This document shows positions 6,274 through 13,736 of a stretch of 20,699 nucleotides of DNA, in pieces (within the stretch, counting starts at the first letter, position 1; each line of letters opens with the position of its first letter). The DNA lies in the NCBI GenBank assembly GCA_005888755.1, contig VBBQ01000019.1, forward strand, positions 1 through 20,699. Reading direction: 5' to 3'. The notes below the pieces were generated by a model. It was not told where the DNA came from. It made no database searches and was given only the letters and a program-made list of their open reading frames with translations. The translations under genes and the position numbers were made by a program. Origin of the DNA: Candidatus Bathyarchaeota archaeon. GTDB taxonomy: Archaea > Thermoproteota > Bathyarchaeia > 40CM-2-53-6.

Positions 6274-7263
6274 TTGTTTTTCCTCGGAATAGAATCAACC
6301 GCTCACACCTTTGGAGCGAGCATAGTCGACGATCAGGGTAAGATACACACAAACGTGAACTCTACTTATCGGCCGCCTACCGGTGTAGGTATCCATCCCA
6401 GAAAAGCAGCCGAGCATCTCAACGAAGTCTCAAGCAGTGTAATCGAGAAAGCCCTCCAAGGACCCGTAGAGAGATTCCTTCCAGACGCCGTTGGTTATTC
6501 CGCCGGACCCGGTCTCGGACCATGCCTCAGAATAGGTGCAACACTTTCGAGAGCTCTAGCTCTCTACATGGACAAACCTCTAGTCCCCGTGCACCACGGC
6601 GTAGCACACCTAGACCTTGCCATGGCTGCTGGACACTCACACGACCCCCTGGCGGTCCTAGTCTCAGGAGGACACACAGCGATCGCCGTCCACCTGAACA
6701 GACGATGGCGGATATACGGTGAGACCGAGGACATAACCATGGGAAATCTCCTTGACATGTTTGCCCGAGAGGCAAAGCTCCCATCACCCGGAGGAGTCGC
6801 CGTCGAATCAAAGGCGAAAGAAGGTCGAACCCTACTTCCCCTCCCCTACACTGTAAAGGGAAATGACGTTGCCTACTCGGGACTGCTCACCGCTGCCCTC
6901 CGTTTTCTGAACAAAGGTCAATCGCTGGCAGACATTTGCTTCTCGATCCAAGAAGTCGGATTCGCAATGCTAGCCGAGGCAGTTGAAAGGAGCCTTGTTC
7001 AGACTAGGAAGAAGGAGGTTCTAATCGCAGGCGGTGTGGCCGCCAATCAGCGTCTTCGAGAAATGATCCAGATGGTGGCAGAGGATCACGGCGCGACCTT
7101 TCATCCCGTTCCAGTCCAATACTCGGGTGATTGCGGTGCTCAGATCGCTTGCTCGGGACGGCTCGCGTTCGAGTCGGGTATCACTATTCCCGTCCCGGAA
7201 AGCTTTGTCAATCCGCGATGGCGTCTAGACGAGATTGATGTGCCATGGATTCCTCGACCTTAG
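6274..7263 (+). CDS. kae1: KEOPS subunit Kae1, tRNA t6A37 threonylcarbamoyltransferase
   Basis: Kae1 (TsaD/Qri7/OSGEP family, 329 aa, normal length) transfers threonylcarbamoyl from TC-AMP to A37 of ANN-decoding tRNAs as the catalytic subunit of KEOPS in the cytoplasm. The N-terminus FLGIESTAHTFG is the ASKHA phosphate-1 motif. HHGVAH (107-112) supplies the metal-binding histidines His108 and His112, SGGHT is at 131-135, DITMGNLLDMFAR at 153-165, GGVAAN at 253-258, and the metal-ligand region YSGDCGAQIA (283-292) contains Asp286. The start is TTG, the only candidate that gives the family N-terminus. The 3' end overlaps bud32 by 19 nt, so the two KEOPS subunits are co-translated as separate proteins; many euryarchaea have them fused. 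Confidence 0.96.
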   Translation: MFFLGIESTAHTFGASIVDDQGKIHTNVNSTYRPPTGVGIHPRKAAEHLNEVSSSVIEKALQGPVERFLPDAVGYSAGPGLGPCLRIGATLSRALALYMDKPLVPVHHGVAHLDLAMAAGHSHDPLAVLVSGGHTAIAVHLNRRWRIYGETEDITMGNLLDMFAREAKLPSPGGVAVESKAKEGRTLLPLPYTVKGNDVAYSGLLTAALRFLNKGQSLADICFSIQEVGFAMLAEAVERSLVQTRKKEVLIAGGVAANQRLREMIQMVAEDHGATFHPVPVQYSGDCGAQIACSGRLAFESGITIPVPESFVNPRWRLDEIDVPWIPRP

Positions 7264-7901
7264 ACCTCCATCCTCTACACAGAGGCGCAGAAGCAGATCT
7301 CTTTCTCTCCGAGTTGCCACCTTGGAAGGCGGTTGTTAAGAGAAGAGTTCGAAAAGCCTACCGCCACGAAGAGCTAGACGCAAAGATCAGAAAGGAGAGA
7401 ACGGTCAGAGAGTCATCTGCAATCCATGACGCAAAGATCGCTGGAGCGAGAACCCCAAGCATTCTCGGACTCGACCTCGAACGGTATTCCATAATCATGA
7501 CATTCATAGATGGAATGGTCGCCAGGGATGCTATCGATACAATGGGCAATTCGCGTCGACTTCCTCTCCTCGAGGAGCTTGGAAGACAGGTCGGCTTTCT
7601 CCATTCAGCGGGAATTGTTCACGGCGACTTGACAACGTCAAACATTATCCTACCGGATGGCGGCAAGCCGTTCATCATAGATTTCGGAATGGCCACGAAA
7701 TCCTCCGAGCCCGAGGATCGTGGAACAGACCTCCATCTGCTCCAAAGGTCGCTGATCGCTACTCATGCTCTAGATGCAACAAGTTCGTTCAAACGGGTCG
7801 CGAAAGGCTATCGAGAGGCTGCTGGCGAAGAGACTACGAGATCAAGTCTTCGCAAAGCCGCGGAAATTGCACGGAGAGGAAGATACTTCGCAATCCGATA
7901 A
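7245..7901 (+). CDS. bud32: KEOPS subunit Bud32, small atypical kinase/ATPase
   Basis: Bud32 (PRPK family, 218 aa) is the ATPase that binds and regulates Kae1 in KEOPS during t6A synthesis. Seen here: a minimal kinase N-lobe with RGAEADLFL (13-21) in place of a Gly-rich loop, the ATP-contacting lysine in VVKRR (Lys32), the family segment KAYRHEELDAKI (37-48), the catalytic loop HGDLTTSN (126-133) and the metal-binding DFG (146-148). The basic C-terminus (RGRYFAIR) matches the Bud32 tail that reaches toward the kinase core. The ATG lies inside the end of kae1, and the XTPase frame begins before its stop, so three proteins come from one tightly packed message. Confidence 0.95.
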   Translation: MDSSTLDLHPLHRGAEADLFLSELPPWKAVVKRRVRKAYRHEELDAKIRKERTVRESSAIHDAKIAGARTPSILGLDLERYSIIMTFIDGMVARDAIDTMGNSRRLPLLEELGRQVGFLHSAGIVHGDLTTSNIILPDGGKPFIIDFGMATKSSEPEDRGTDLHLLQRSLIATHALDATSSFKRVAKGYREAAGEETTRSSLRKAAEIARRGRYFAIR

Positions 7902-8463
7902 GCGAACATTATGGTTCGTAACTCAGAACGCTCACAAGTACCAGGAAGCCCGCAGAACTCTTGACCCATTTGGAATCAGGATTCGAAAGCTCTCAATTCC
8001 GAAGACCGAGATTCAGAGCGTGGATCTTGGTGATATAGCCAAGTTTGCAGCAGAAGAAGCGGCGGAAAAATACAACCGTACTGTCCTGGTCGAAGACTCC
8101 GGGCTCTTCGTTAATGCTTTGAACGGCTTTCCTGGCCCATACTCATCATACGTCCACGCAACCATCGGCGTTCAAGGCCTCGTGCGCTTGATGAACCAAA
8201 AGCTGCGGCGAGAGGCATATTTTCAGGCGTCCCTGGCTATCGCATCGCCAAGAGGCGCCAGTCAAGAGTTCTCAGGAAGAGCATACGGCACCATATCGCA
8301 CAAGCCTGCCGGAAAACAGGGCTTTGGATTTGACCCAATTTTCATTCCAAAGGGCACACGAAAGACGTTCGCCCAGGGTGGAAGCCTATTCAAGGATAGA
8401 TATTCACACCGGGCTATAGCCTTCAGAAAGCTTGCACTCTGGTACGTCAAAACCAAGGTCTAA
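7867..8463 (+). CDS. XTP/dITP pyrophosphatase (HAM1/RdgB family)
   Basis: This 198-aa enzyme hydrolyses deaminated purine triphosphates (ITP, dITP, XTP) to monophosphate and diphosphate, keeping them out of nucleic acids. Motifs: FVTQNAHKYQEARRTL (substrate and phosphate contact), VEDSGLFVNALNGFPGPYSSYV with its acidic metal-binding pair, GKQGFGFDPIFIP, and SHRAIAFRKL near the end. The start is uncertain. TTG at 7867 overlaps bud32 by 35 nt and gives about 13 residues before the family start; the frame is open further upstream to 7774 but inside bud32. No canonical start lies at the expected position just before LWFVTQN. Co-transcription with bud32 is near certain. Confidence 0.93.
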   Translation: MHGEEDTSQSDKRTLWFVTQNAHKYQEARRTLDPFGIRIRKLSIPKTEIQSVDLGDIAKFAAEEAAEKYNRTVLVEDSGLFVNALNGFPGPYSSYVHATIGVQGLVRLMNQKLRREAYFQASLAIASPRGASQEFSGRAYGTISHKPAGKQGFGFDPIFIPKGTRKTFAQGGSLFKDRYSHRAIAFRKLALWYVKTKV

Positions 8464-8495
8464 ACCCATAATCGTGTCTAGCACACAGCGGAGCC

Positions 8496-8504
8496 CTAAA
8501 ATAA
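8496..8504 (+). promoter_or_regulatory. Putative TATA box for rpo7-spt4
   Basis: CTAAAATAA is centred about 29 nt upstream of the ATG at 8529, as expected for a leaderless or nearly leaderless archaeal transcript. Confidence 0.5.
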
Positions 8505-8528
8505 CGCCCTCAGCCGTGTTCCGTGAAT

Positions 8529-9101
8529 ATGTTCCGTATAGTGACAGTCGAGGACGTAGTACGGATTCCGCCACAAAAGTTCGGACACCCCATCGACGAA
8601 GTCGCCCGTGAACAGATCAAACTAAAGTACGAGAACTATGTGGACGAAGAACTAGGCTATGTCATCCTTGTAACAGACGTCGATGTTGAGACAACCGGAA
8701 AAATTCTCCCCGGCGATGGCTCAACCCATCACAAAGCCCTCTTCAAACTACTCACCTTCTTCCCAGAGCTCCATGAGGTTGTAGAGGGAGAGATCGTCGA
8801 GGTCACCGACTTTGGAGCATTCGTGAGAATAGGCCCTGAAGACGCGCTTCTACATGTATCCCAGATCATGGACGATTTCATAACCTACGACGAGAAACAC
8901 GGGGTACTCGCTGGGCGTGAAAGTCATCGAAACTTAGGAAAAGGGAACATGGTCAGAGGACGAATAATCGCCGTCAGCTTCCCGCGCGGCGGCTCGGGAG
9001 GAAAAATCGGAATCACACTGCGCCAACCGTTTCTGGGAAGGATCGAATGGATTCAAGAGGACCTCAAAGGGAAGCCTCCGAAGCTGGAGCATAAGGCTTG
9101 A
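8529..9101 (+). CDS. rpo7: DNA-directed RNA polymerase subunit Rpo7 (RpoE')
   Basis: Rpo7 (190 aa) is the archaeal counterpart of eukaryotic RPB7. With Rpo4 it forms the stalk of RNA polymerase, which helps open-complex formation and binds nascent RNA. The N-terminal half begins with the conserved MFRIVTVEDVVRIPP, and the tip domain follows. The C-terminal S1/OB domain has GEIVEVTDFGAFVRIGPEDALLHVSQI, then the long loop and GKIGITLRQPFLG. The ATG at 8529 matches the family start; an in-frame GTG two codons upstream is possible. The stop overlaps the spt4 start (TTGA). A TATA box sits just upstream, so this begins a new unit after the XTPase gene. Confidence 0.96.
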   Translation: MFRIVTVEDVVRIPPQKFGHPIDEVAREQIKLKYENYVDEELGYVILVTDVDVETTGKILPGDGSTHHKALFKLLTFFPELHEVVEGEIVEVTDFGAFVRIGPEDALLHVSQIMDDFITYDEKHGVLAGRESHRNLGKGNMVRGRIIAVSFPRGGSGGKIGITLRQPFLGRIEWIQEDLKGKPPKLEHKA

Positions 9102-9283
9102 CAGACAAAGCATGCAAGAACTGCCGCATGATAAGTGCCGGACCAGTATGTCCCAACTGCAAGTCCACCAACTTGAGCGATGACTGGACCGGTTTCGTAG
9201 TTGTATTGGAACCGGCAAACTCTGAGGTAGCCCACTTGATGCAGATCAAAGTCCCTGGAAAGTTCGCGATCAGAGTTAGATAG
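9098..9283 (+). CDS. spt4: Transcription elongation factor Spt4 (RpoE'')
   Basis: This 61-aa zinc protein pairs with Spt5 (NusG-like) to clamp RNA polymerase on DNA and raise processivity. Four cysteines (CxxC at residues 6-9 and 18-21) form the zinc site, followed by the conserved LSDDWTGFVVVLEP and SEVAHLMQIKVPGKFAIRVR strands. Length is typical. The start is TTG within TTGA, shared with the rpo7 stop. The rpo7-spt4 pairing is widespread in archaea; the S24e and S27ae genes that often follow on the same strand are elsewhere here (S27ae is convergent, S24e lies at 14168). Confidence 0.95.
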   Translation: MTDKACKNCRMISAGPVCPNCKSTNLSDDWTGFVVVLEPANSEVAHLMQIKVPGKFAIRVR

Positions 9284-9298
9284 AAGCCGACTGGGCTG

Positions 9299-9313
9299 GG
9301 GGTTTCTGACCCC
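9299..9313. terminator. Short hairpin between convergent spt4 and rps27ae
   Basis: GGGGT-TTCTG-ACCCC can form a 5-bp GC-rich stem 16 nt after the spt4 stop and 29 nt from the rps27ae stop. There is no clear T tract, so a terminator role is only suggested by its position between convergent genes. Confidence 0.25.
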
Positions 9314-9341
9314 ATCACTCATTGCGAAGATGAAACCTATC

Positions 9342-9590
9342 TCATTTTGGCGCGTAATCTGTGAAGCTGCAGGCCCCGCAAACCCATCTCTCGGTAGGCT
9401 GTTTGTGAGACGCCATCACGGATCCACACCTCGGACACTTTCTGTTCCTCAGCTTCGTCACTGAGCCGGAGATCTCGTAGAGCTCACTCCTCATCCGACG
9501 CTTCTTCTGTTTCGGCTTCGCCGGCGCGGGTGCTTGCGACTTTCCCTTCTCCGGTGCTGGAGGCTTTGCTTGTGCCGGTGCTTGAGACAT
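9342..9590 (-). CDS. rps27ae: 30S ribosomal protein S27ae with Ala/Pro/Lys-rich N-terminal tail
   Basis: The product is 82 aa. The C-terminal half is the S27ae zinc domain: KCPRCGSVMASHK with Cys52/Cys55, then WVCGACSFTDYA with Cys71/Cys74. It is a small-subunit protein near the mRNA entry/beak side. The first ~28 residues are a low-complexity tail with repeated APAKP-like units, absent from typical short archaeal S27ae (about 50-65 aa) and similar in composition to the tails on S6e and S24e in this window. It starts at ATG. It runs opposite to its usual neighbours, converging on spt4 and diverging from rpl7ae. Confidence 0.93.
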   Translation of the reverse strand: MSQAPAQAKPPAPEKGKSQAPAPAKPKQKKRRMRSELYEISGSVTKLRNRKCPRCGSVMASHKQPTERWVCGACSFTDYAPK

Positions 9591-9613
9591 ATCTTCGACG
9601 CATCAGCCCCGCG

Positions 9614-9623
9614 TCATATTTAG
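9614..9623 (-). promoter_or_regulatory. Putative TATA box for rps27ae
   Basis: On the minus strand CTAAATATGA lies about 29 nt upstream of the ATG, consistent with a leaderless transcript. Confidence 0.45.
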
Positions 9624-9649
9624 TGTTGTTTCCGTTGCTAGTCGAAACG

Positions 9650-9658
9650 TTCATAAAA
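9650..9658 (+). promoter_or_regulatory. Putative TATA box for the rpl7ae operon
   Basis: TTCATAAAA is placed to start transcription near 9680, giving a GC-rich leader of about 20 nt before the ATG at 9701. Confidence 0.45.
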
Positions 9659-9700
9659 GCCGGGCACCGCTCGGCTGGCGGCCGATGAGAGTGAGTCTGG

Positions 9701-10090
9701 ATGGCACAAAAATCCGTTTACGTACGATTCCAAGTTCCCAAAGAAGCCGTTGACAAGGCCTATTCACTTCTCCAGGTTGCAAAGGACACAGGAAAACTCC
9801 GAAAGGGCACAAACGAGTCGACCAAGGCAATCGAGCGAGGAATCGCCAAGCTAGTAATCATCGCAGAGGATGTTGAGCCCCCACAAGTAGTTGCCCACCT
9901 ACCAATCCTATGCGAAGAGAGAAAGATCGCGTACCTTTACGTCCCTAGTAAGCTCGAGCTAGGCAAGTCCGCAGGACTAGACGTAGGTTCTGCTGCAATC
10001 TCCGTGGTTGAGCCCGGTGATGGTGCGCAGTCTCTCAAGGATCTCTTGAAGATAGTTGAGAATATCAGGAAGACCGGTGCAGGGAAGTGA
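9701..10090 (+). CDS. rpl7ae: Ribosomal protein L7Ae, K-turn RNA-binding protein
   Basis: L7Ae (129 aa) binds kink-turns in 23S rRNA, box C/D and H/ACA guide RNPs and archaeal RNase P. The signature [25 protein letters not shown] (K-turn-binding loop and core) is followed by [33 protein letters not shown]. The start is ATG with little Shine-Dalgarno character. It heads the compact run rpl7ae-rps28e-rpl24e-ndk, a conserved archaeal order; its stop overlaps the rps28e start (GTGA). Archaeal L7Ae genes can be autoregulated through a K-turn in the leader; I could not build one convincingly in the ~20-nt leader here. Confidence 0.97.
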   Translation: MAQKSVYVRFQVPKEAVDKAYSLLQVAKDTGKLRKGTNESTKAIERGIAKLVIIAEDVEPPQVVAHLPILCEERKIAYLYVPSKLELGKSAGLDVGSAAISVVEPGDGAQSLKDLLKIVENIRKTGAGK

Positions 10091-10311
10091 GTAAGGGCAA
10101 AGACAGGTCCGACGAACCACTCATCCCGGCCGAAGTCACACAAGTTATCGGACGGACTGGAGTCACGGGAGAAGTTATCCAAGTCCGAGTAAGAGTGTTA
10201 GAAGGCCGCGACAAAGGACGAATTATCACTAGAAACGTGAAAGGCCCTATCAGACTTAACGACGTTCTCATGCTTCGAGAAACTGAGAGAGAAGCGAAAA
10301 AGATCAGGTAG
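10087..10311 (+). CDS. rps28e: 30S ribosomal protein S28e
   Basis: S28e (74 aa) is a small OB-fold protein of the 30S subunit found in archaea and eukaryotes. Typical sequence is visible throughout: [42 protein letters not shown] and the C-terminal [16 protein letters not shown]. The start is GTG within GTGA, shared with the L7Ae stop. L24e follows after an 11-nt gap. Confidence 0.96.
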   Translation: MSKGKDRSDEPLIPAEVTQVIGRTGVTGEVIQVRVRVLEGRDKGRIITRNVKGPIRLNDVLMLRETEREAKKIR

Positions 10312-10322
10312 AGGCGTAAGCG

Positions 10323-10517
10323 ACGCCAAAGACGTTCAAATGTTCTTTCTGCGGAAAGAATTTTCCAAACTCCACAGGCATAATGCACGTGAAGAACGAT
10401 GGGACAATACTCTACTTTTGCTCGCGCAGATGCAGAGTCAGCACTCTCTCCTTCAAGAGAGACTCTCGTAAGCTAAAGTGGACTGCTTACTACGGAAAGA
10501 GAGAGAAAGGACGCTGA
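10323..10517 (+). CDS. rpl24e: 50S ribosomal protein L24e with apparent ACG start codon
   Basis: The product is 64 aa. The zinc ribbon is complete: CSFCGK (Cys7, Cys10) and YFCSRRC (Cys33, Cys37), with HVKNDGTILYF between and the family tail SRKLKWTAYY. Homologues begin Met-Pro-(K/R)-T-F-K-C; here the frame reads ACG-CCA-AAG-ACG-TTC-AAA-TGT, and an in-frame TAA lies two codons before the ACG (10317-10319). No ATG, GTG or TTG can therefore start the intact zinc ribbon. GAGGCG (10311-10316) sits 6 nt upstream as a possible ribosome-binding site. Either ACG initiates or one base (ATG to ACG) is a sequence error. A standard gene finder would miss or truncate it. Gene identity is certain; the start mechanism is inferred. 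Confidence 0.92.
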   Translation, partial: TPKTFKCSFCGKNFPNSTGIMHVKNDGTILYFCSRRCRVSTLSFKRDSRKLKWTAYYGKREKGR

Positions 10518-10936
10518 GCACCCAGTCCAACACTAAGACATTCGCGTTCCTCAAACCTGAAGCCCTTCAATCGAGAGTCGCTGGGGAAGTCCTCTCCAGG
10601 CTGGAAAAGAAAGGCTTCACCATCAAACAATTGCGCCTTTACAACATATCCAAAAAGGAAGCCGAGACGCTATACGCCGTTCACAGAGGAAAACCGTTCT
10701 TTCAAGAACTCGTCGATCACGTGACGAGCGGACCCGTCGTGCTAATGATCCTTGAAGGCTCGAACGCAGTTGAGGTTCTGCGTCGAATCATTGGCGCCAC
10801 TAATCCGCAGAGCGCTGATCCTGGCACCATCAGAGGCGATCTCTCGCTATCAATAACCGCCAACATGATACACGCGTCTGACAGCCTCGAGAACGCGAAG
10901 AAAGAATCTGCGATATTCTTCCACGACGGAATCTAG
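10514..10936 (+). CDS. ndk: Nucleoside diphosphate kinase (probable CTG start)
   Basis: Ndk (140 aa from CTG 10514) exchanges the gamma phosphate between NTPs and NDPs through a phospho-histidine. Visible: TFAFLKPEALQSRVAGEV, VHRGKPFFQELVDHVTSGPVVLMILEG, GATNPQSADPGTIRGDLS, and the active-site segment NMIHASDSLENAKKES, in which the His of IHASDS is phosphorylated. The L24e stop TGA overlaps the CTG as CTGA, the same arrangement as GTGA and TTGA junctions nearby. The only canonical upstream start is a GTG at 10478 inside rpl24e, which would add 12 residues not expected in the family and lacks a ribosome-binding site. Its place after rpl24e and before the aIF5B gene is conserved in many archaea. 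Confidence 0.93.
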   Translation: MSTQSNTKTFAFLKPEALQSRVAGEVLSRLEKKGFTIKQLRLYNISKKEAETLYAVHRGKPFFQELVDHVTSGPVVLMILEGSNAVEVLRRIIGATNPQSADPGTIRGDLSLSITANMIHASDSLENAKKESAIFFHDGI

Positions 10937-10980
10937 CACTCAGCTTCTTTCGAGGAGCTTCGATCTAGAAGTCTCTGGTC

Positions 10981-11011
10981 CAAGGGTTTCCCCTTCCCGA
11001 TGGGGCCCTTG
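10981..11011. terminator. Nested hairpin between convergent ndk and the RibD-like gene
   Basis: An outer stem CAAGGG/CCCTTG (10981-10986 with 11006-11011) encloses CCCC/GGGG (10990-10993 with 11002-11005) with a TTT bulge. It lies 45 nt after ndk and 43 nt from the 3' end of the opposing gene. There is no U tract, so it could be a bidirectional transcript-end or stabilising structure. Confidence 0.35.
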
Positions 11012-11053
11012 AAGACTTCGACTTACTGAGAGCTCTCGTAGGCCTGAGGAGCG

Positions 11054-11674
11054 TCATGCACGATTGCCTGAGTCAAAAGATCCTGTTTTGATCTCTCCGT
11101 CTCGACGATATGTGGCTACGACAACACCTGTGGTTGAGGTCTTACTTTCAAGAAGCTTGAACGAGGCAGGCATGGTGCCGTCGCCAAACAGTCGCTTGCC
11201 ATGTCCTACCGTAACCGGGTATATTTTCAAACGGAACTCATCAACGAGATCGTGTTTTAGAAGAGTTTGAATAAGGTTAGAACTACCGTGAACCTGCAAT
11301 TCATGCCCATCCCCTCTCTTAAGTTTCCTAATCTCTTCGGGGATGTTACCCGTCACGAGCGTAGAATTGTTCCAATCAAGCTTCCTAAGGGTTCTGGAGA
11401 CGACGTACTTTCTCGCGTTGTTTAGTCCGTCCGCGCCTGGGTTGTCTTTTGCCTTCGGCCAATAAGCTGCGAATATCTCATAGGTCTTTCGGCCAAGCAA
11501 GAGATCGTATGGATTTCCCATTTGCTCACCCATTACCTTTCCCATGAAATCATCCCAGTAGCCCACGGACCATCCTCCATGCTTGAAATTGCCACTTGTA
11601 TCCTCGTCGGGTCCGCCTGGGGCCTGCATAATTCCATCAAGCGTTACAAATGATAACACAACAATTTTTCTGAT
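11054..11674 (-). CDS. RibD C-terminal/DHFR-fold reductase family protein (apparent ATC start)
   Basis: The product is 206 aa from ATC 11674. It belongs to the stand-alone RibD_C-like 'dihydrofolate reductase family' group. Motifs: LSFVTLDGIMQAPGGPDEDTSG at the N-terminus, LLLGRKTYEIFAAYWP, KYVVSRTL, ELQVHGSSNLIQTLLKHDLVDEFRLKIYPVTVGHGKRLFG. Members bind NADPH; the substrate here is unknown. The family start is M-R-K-I-V-V-L-S-F-V; here the codons are ATC-AGA-AAA-ATT-GTT-GTG, and an in-frame TGA lies two codons before ATC. GAGG on the minus strand (11686-11683) is 8 nt upstream of ATC. The first canonical start is GTG 11659, which would remove half of the first beta strand. It stands alone between two translation operons. 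Confidence 0.88.
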   Translation of the reverse strand: MRKIVVLSFVTLDGIMQAPGGPDEDTSGNFKHGGWSVGYWDDFMGKVMGEQMGNPYDLLLGRKTYEIFAAYWPKAKDNPGADGLNNARKYVVSRTLRKLDWNNSTLVTGNIPEEIRKLKRGDGHELQVHGSSNLIQTLLKHDLVDEFRLKIYPVTVGHGKRLFGDGTMPASFKLLESKTSTTGVVVATYRRDGEIKTGSFDSGNRA

Positions 11675-11842
11675 GGCTCATTCCTCAACTACTTTTTTTC
11701 GCTATGGACTCTCAACCGTCTCATTATCAATTCTTCACTCCGTAAGAAGCTTTCACTTCAGATTGCGACTTGGCTTGGTTTATCCCTTCGAAATCGTTCG
11801 ATTGGGTTTCATCGTTTGATATTGCCCTCCTGAAAATCATGG

Positions 11843-11849
11843 TTTAATA
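11843..11849 (+). promoter_or_regulatory. Putative TATA box for the aIF5B gene
   Basis: TTTAATA predicts transcription from about 11872, giving a leader of about 20 nt before ATG 11893. The leader contains an out-of-frame ATG at 11876. Confidence 0.45.
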
Positions 11850-11892
11850 CTGACATCAGAAAACTGAGAGGCAATATGGAGCCCTCCCAGAT

Positions 11893-13671
11893 ATGCCCAT
11901 TCGCTCACCCATTGCAGTCGTTCTCGGCCACGTGGACCATGGGAAAACCACGCTCCTAGACAAGATCAGAGGCACTTCCGTAGCCGCCCGAGAACCAGGC
12001 AAGATCACTCAGTGGATTGGAGCGAGTCTCATCCCGGCTCAGACCATAGTCAAAATCTGTGGACCCCTTCTCATCAGATTTAACCTCAAAATCGAAGTTC
12101 CAGGAATACTGTTTATCGACACCCCAGGCCATGAAACGTTCAGCAACTTACGGAAGCGGGGAGGATCAGCTGCAGACGTCGCCGTGCTCGTCATCGATCT
12201 CACGAAGGGAATCGAGCCTCAAACCGTGGAGTCCTTGAACATTCTGAAGGCTCGCAAGACCCCGTTTCTCGTCTGTTGCAACAAGATCGACGCTATACCC
12301 GGATGGAAATCTTCACCCGACGGCTCGTTTCTTGCTAACACAGAAAACCAGCGTCCGGAAGTCTTGACCGATCTCGATAACCGACTCTACACGATGATGG
12401 GAACCCTCTCAAGATACCAGTTCCGCGCTGATCGGTTCGACAGGATCAAGGACTTCTCCAAGACCATCGCCCTCGTACCCTCAAGCGCCAAGACAGGTGA
12501 GGGATTGCCAGAGCTCATGGCCATGCTTGTGGGACTCACCCAGATTTACATGAAAGGAGAACTAACCACCACTGCGGGTCCGGCGGAAGGAACCGTTCTA
12601 GAGGTGAAAGAAGAACCTGGGCTGGGAGTCACTATTGACGCTATGATCTTTGACGGAACCATCAAGGTGGATGACGAGATCGTGTTGGCAGGACGAAACG
12701 GAGTCATACGGACGCGAGTTCGGGCTCTACTGGTGCCAAAGCCTCTCGACGAGATCCGGGACCCCAGGGACAAGTTCAGCCATGTAGAACATGTCGACGC
12801 CGCCGCGGGAATCAAGGTTGCCGCCCAAGGCCTCGATGACGCAATCGCCGGGTCCCCCATCTACGGTGTAGATACTCCGTCGCGGCGAGCAGAACTAGAG
12901 AAGAAGGTGCTTAGCGAAGTGGAATCAGTCAAGGTCAGCACCGATCGAAGCGGTGTCATCGTGAAAGCAGATGCGCTAGGCTCGCTGGAGGCGCTCACAA
13001 CATCCCTTACGGTTTCCAAGGTACCCATCCGTCTCGCAGACGTGGGCGAAATATCTAGGCGAGACGTGGTCGAGGCTAAGGCCGTTCGAGCAAAAGACCC
13101 CTACCTTGCCGCGATTCTCGGATTCAACGTCAAACTATTGCCCGACGCCGAAGAAGAGATCAAAGAAACAGGAATACCTGTATTCAGAGCCGACATAATT
13201 TATCGGGTCTTGGAAGATTACTCTAGATGGGTCGAGGCTCAAAGGAGCGCCGGTGTTAAGGCCGAAATGGAGCTCCTGATTCGGCCTGGCAAGATGAAGA
13301 TTCTGAAAGGATTCGTCTTCCGCAGAAACGATCCAGCAATAGTCGGAGTCGAAGTGCTGGAAGGAACAATCAAACCGAAGTATCCAGTGATCAACAGCAG
13401 CGGAAAACGCATCGGCGTAGTCCTAAGAGTCCAAGACCAAGGAAAAGATGTCCCAGAGGTCGGAGCGGGGAAGCAAGTTGCCGTTTCCATCGACAAACCA
13501 ATCGTAGGCAGACACATCTTCGAAGGAGACGTTCTCTACATCGACGTCCCCACGAAGCATGCGAAGACGCTTTCTTCAAAGTTCAGAGACTATCTTTCCC
13601 CAGCAGAACTTGCACTGTTGGACGAGCTGGCCAATATTGCCGCGAAAAATCCTTCGGGACCGATGGCGTGA
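11893..13671 (+). CDS. infB: Translation initiation factor aIF5B (IF2 family GTPase)
   Basis: This 592-aa protein is of normal archaeal size without the long N-terminal extension of bacterial IF2. It promotes subunit joining and Met-tRNAi placement. G1 is GHVDHGKT (12-19), the switch I region ITQWIGA (38-44), G3 DTPGHE (76-81), G4 NKID (130-133), and G5 SSAKTGEG near residue 200. Domain II (beta barrel with GTVLEVKEEPGLGVTIDAMIFDG), domain III (SGVIVKADALGSLEALT) and the C-terminal barrel (IRPGKMKILKGFVFRRNDPAIVGVEV) follow. The ATG gives the standard MPIRSPIAVVLGHVDHG start. S6e follows in the same direction after a short gap holding its own TATA-like sequence and an inverted repeat. Confidence 0.97.
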   Translation: MPIRSPIAVVLGHVDHGKTTLLDKIRGTSVAAREPGKITQWIGASLIPAQTIVKICGPLLIRFNLKIEVPGILFIDTPGHETFSNLRKRGGSAADVAVLVIDLTKGIEPQTVESLNILKARKTPFLVCCNKIDAIPGWKSSPDGSFLANTENQRPEVLTDLDNRLYTMMGTLSRYQFRADRFDRIKDFSKTIALVPSSAKTGEGLPELMAMLVGLTQIYMKGELTTTAGPAEGTVLEVKEEPGLGVTIDAMIFDGTIKVDDEIVLAGRNGVIRTRVRALLVPKPLDEIRDPRDKFSHVEHVDAAAGIKVAAQGLDDAIAGSPIYGVDTPSRRAELEKKVLSEVESVKVSTDRSGVIVKADALGSLEALTTSLTVSKVPIRLADVGEISRRDVVEAKAVRAKDPYLAAILGFNVKLLPDAEEEIKETGIPVFRADIIYRVLEDYSRWVEAQRSAGVKAEMELLIRPGKMKILKGFVFRRNDPAIVGVEVLEGTIKPKYPVINSSGKRIGVVLRVQDQGKDVPEVGAGKQVAVSIDKPIVGRHIFEGDVLYIDVPTKHAKTLSSKFRDYLSPAELALLDELANIAAKNPSGPMA

Positions 13672-13682
13672 CCTCGAAGGAC

Positions 13683-13689
13683 ATTTATT
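13683..13689 (+). promoter_or_regulatory. Putative TATA box for rps6e-rps24e
   Basis: TTTATTA begins 12 nt after the aIF5B stop and predicts transcription from about 13712, within the inverted repeat described next. Confidence 0.45.
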
Positions 13690-13702
13690 AACGGCCTCGG
13701 AG

Positions 13703-13724
13703 GACTCCGGTTCCATCCGGAGTC
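13703..13724 (+). promoter_or_regulatory. 8-bp perfect inverted repeat at the rps6e start region
   Basis: GACTCCGG (13703-13710) and CCGGAGTC (13717-13724) are exact complements separated by TTCCAT. The repeat ends 12 nt before the S6e ATG. If transcription starts near 13712, it straddles the start site and could be an operator; in a read-through message from the aIF5B gene it would form a stable hairpin. Confidence 0.55.
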
Positions 13725-13736
13725 AATCTAGAGAAA

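Noticed and set aside
9675-9705. Kink-turn in the rpl7ae leader for autoregulation
   Set aside because: GATGA and TGA elements are present, but the stem that should close them does not pair, so no convincing K-turn forms.
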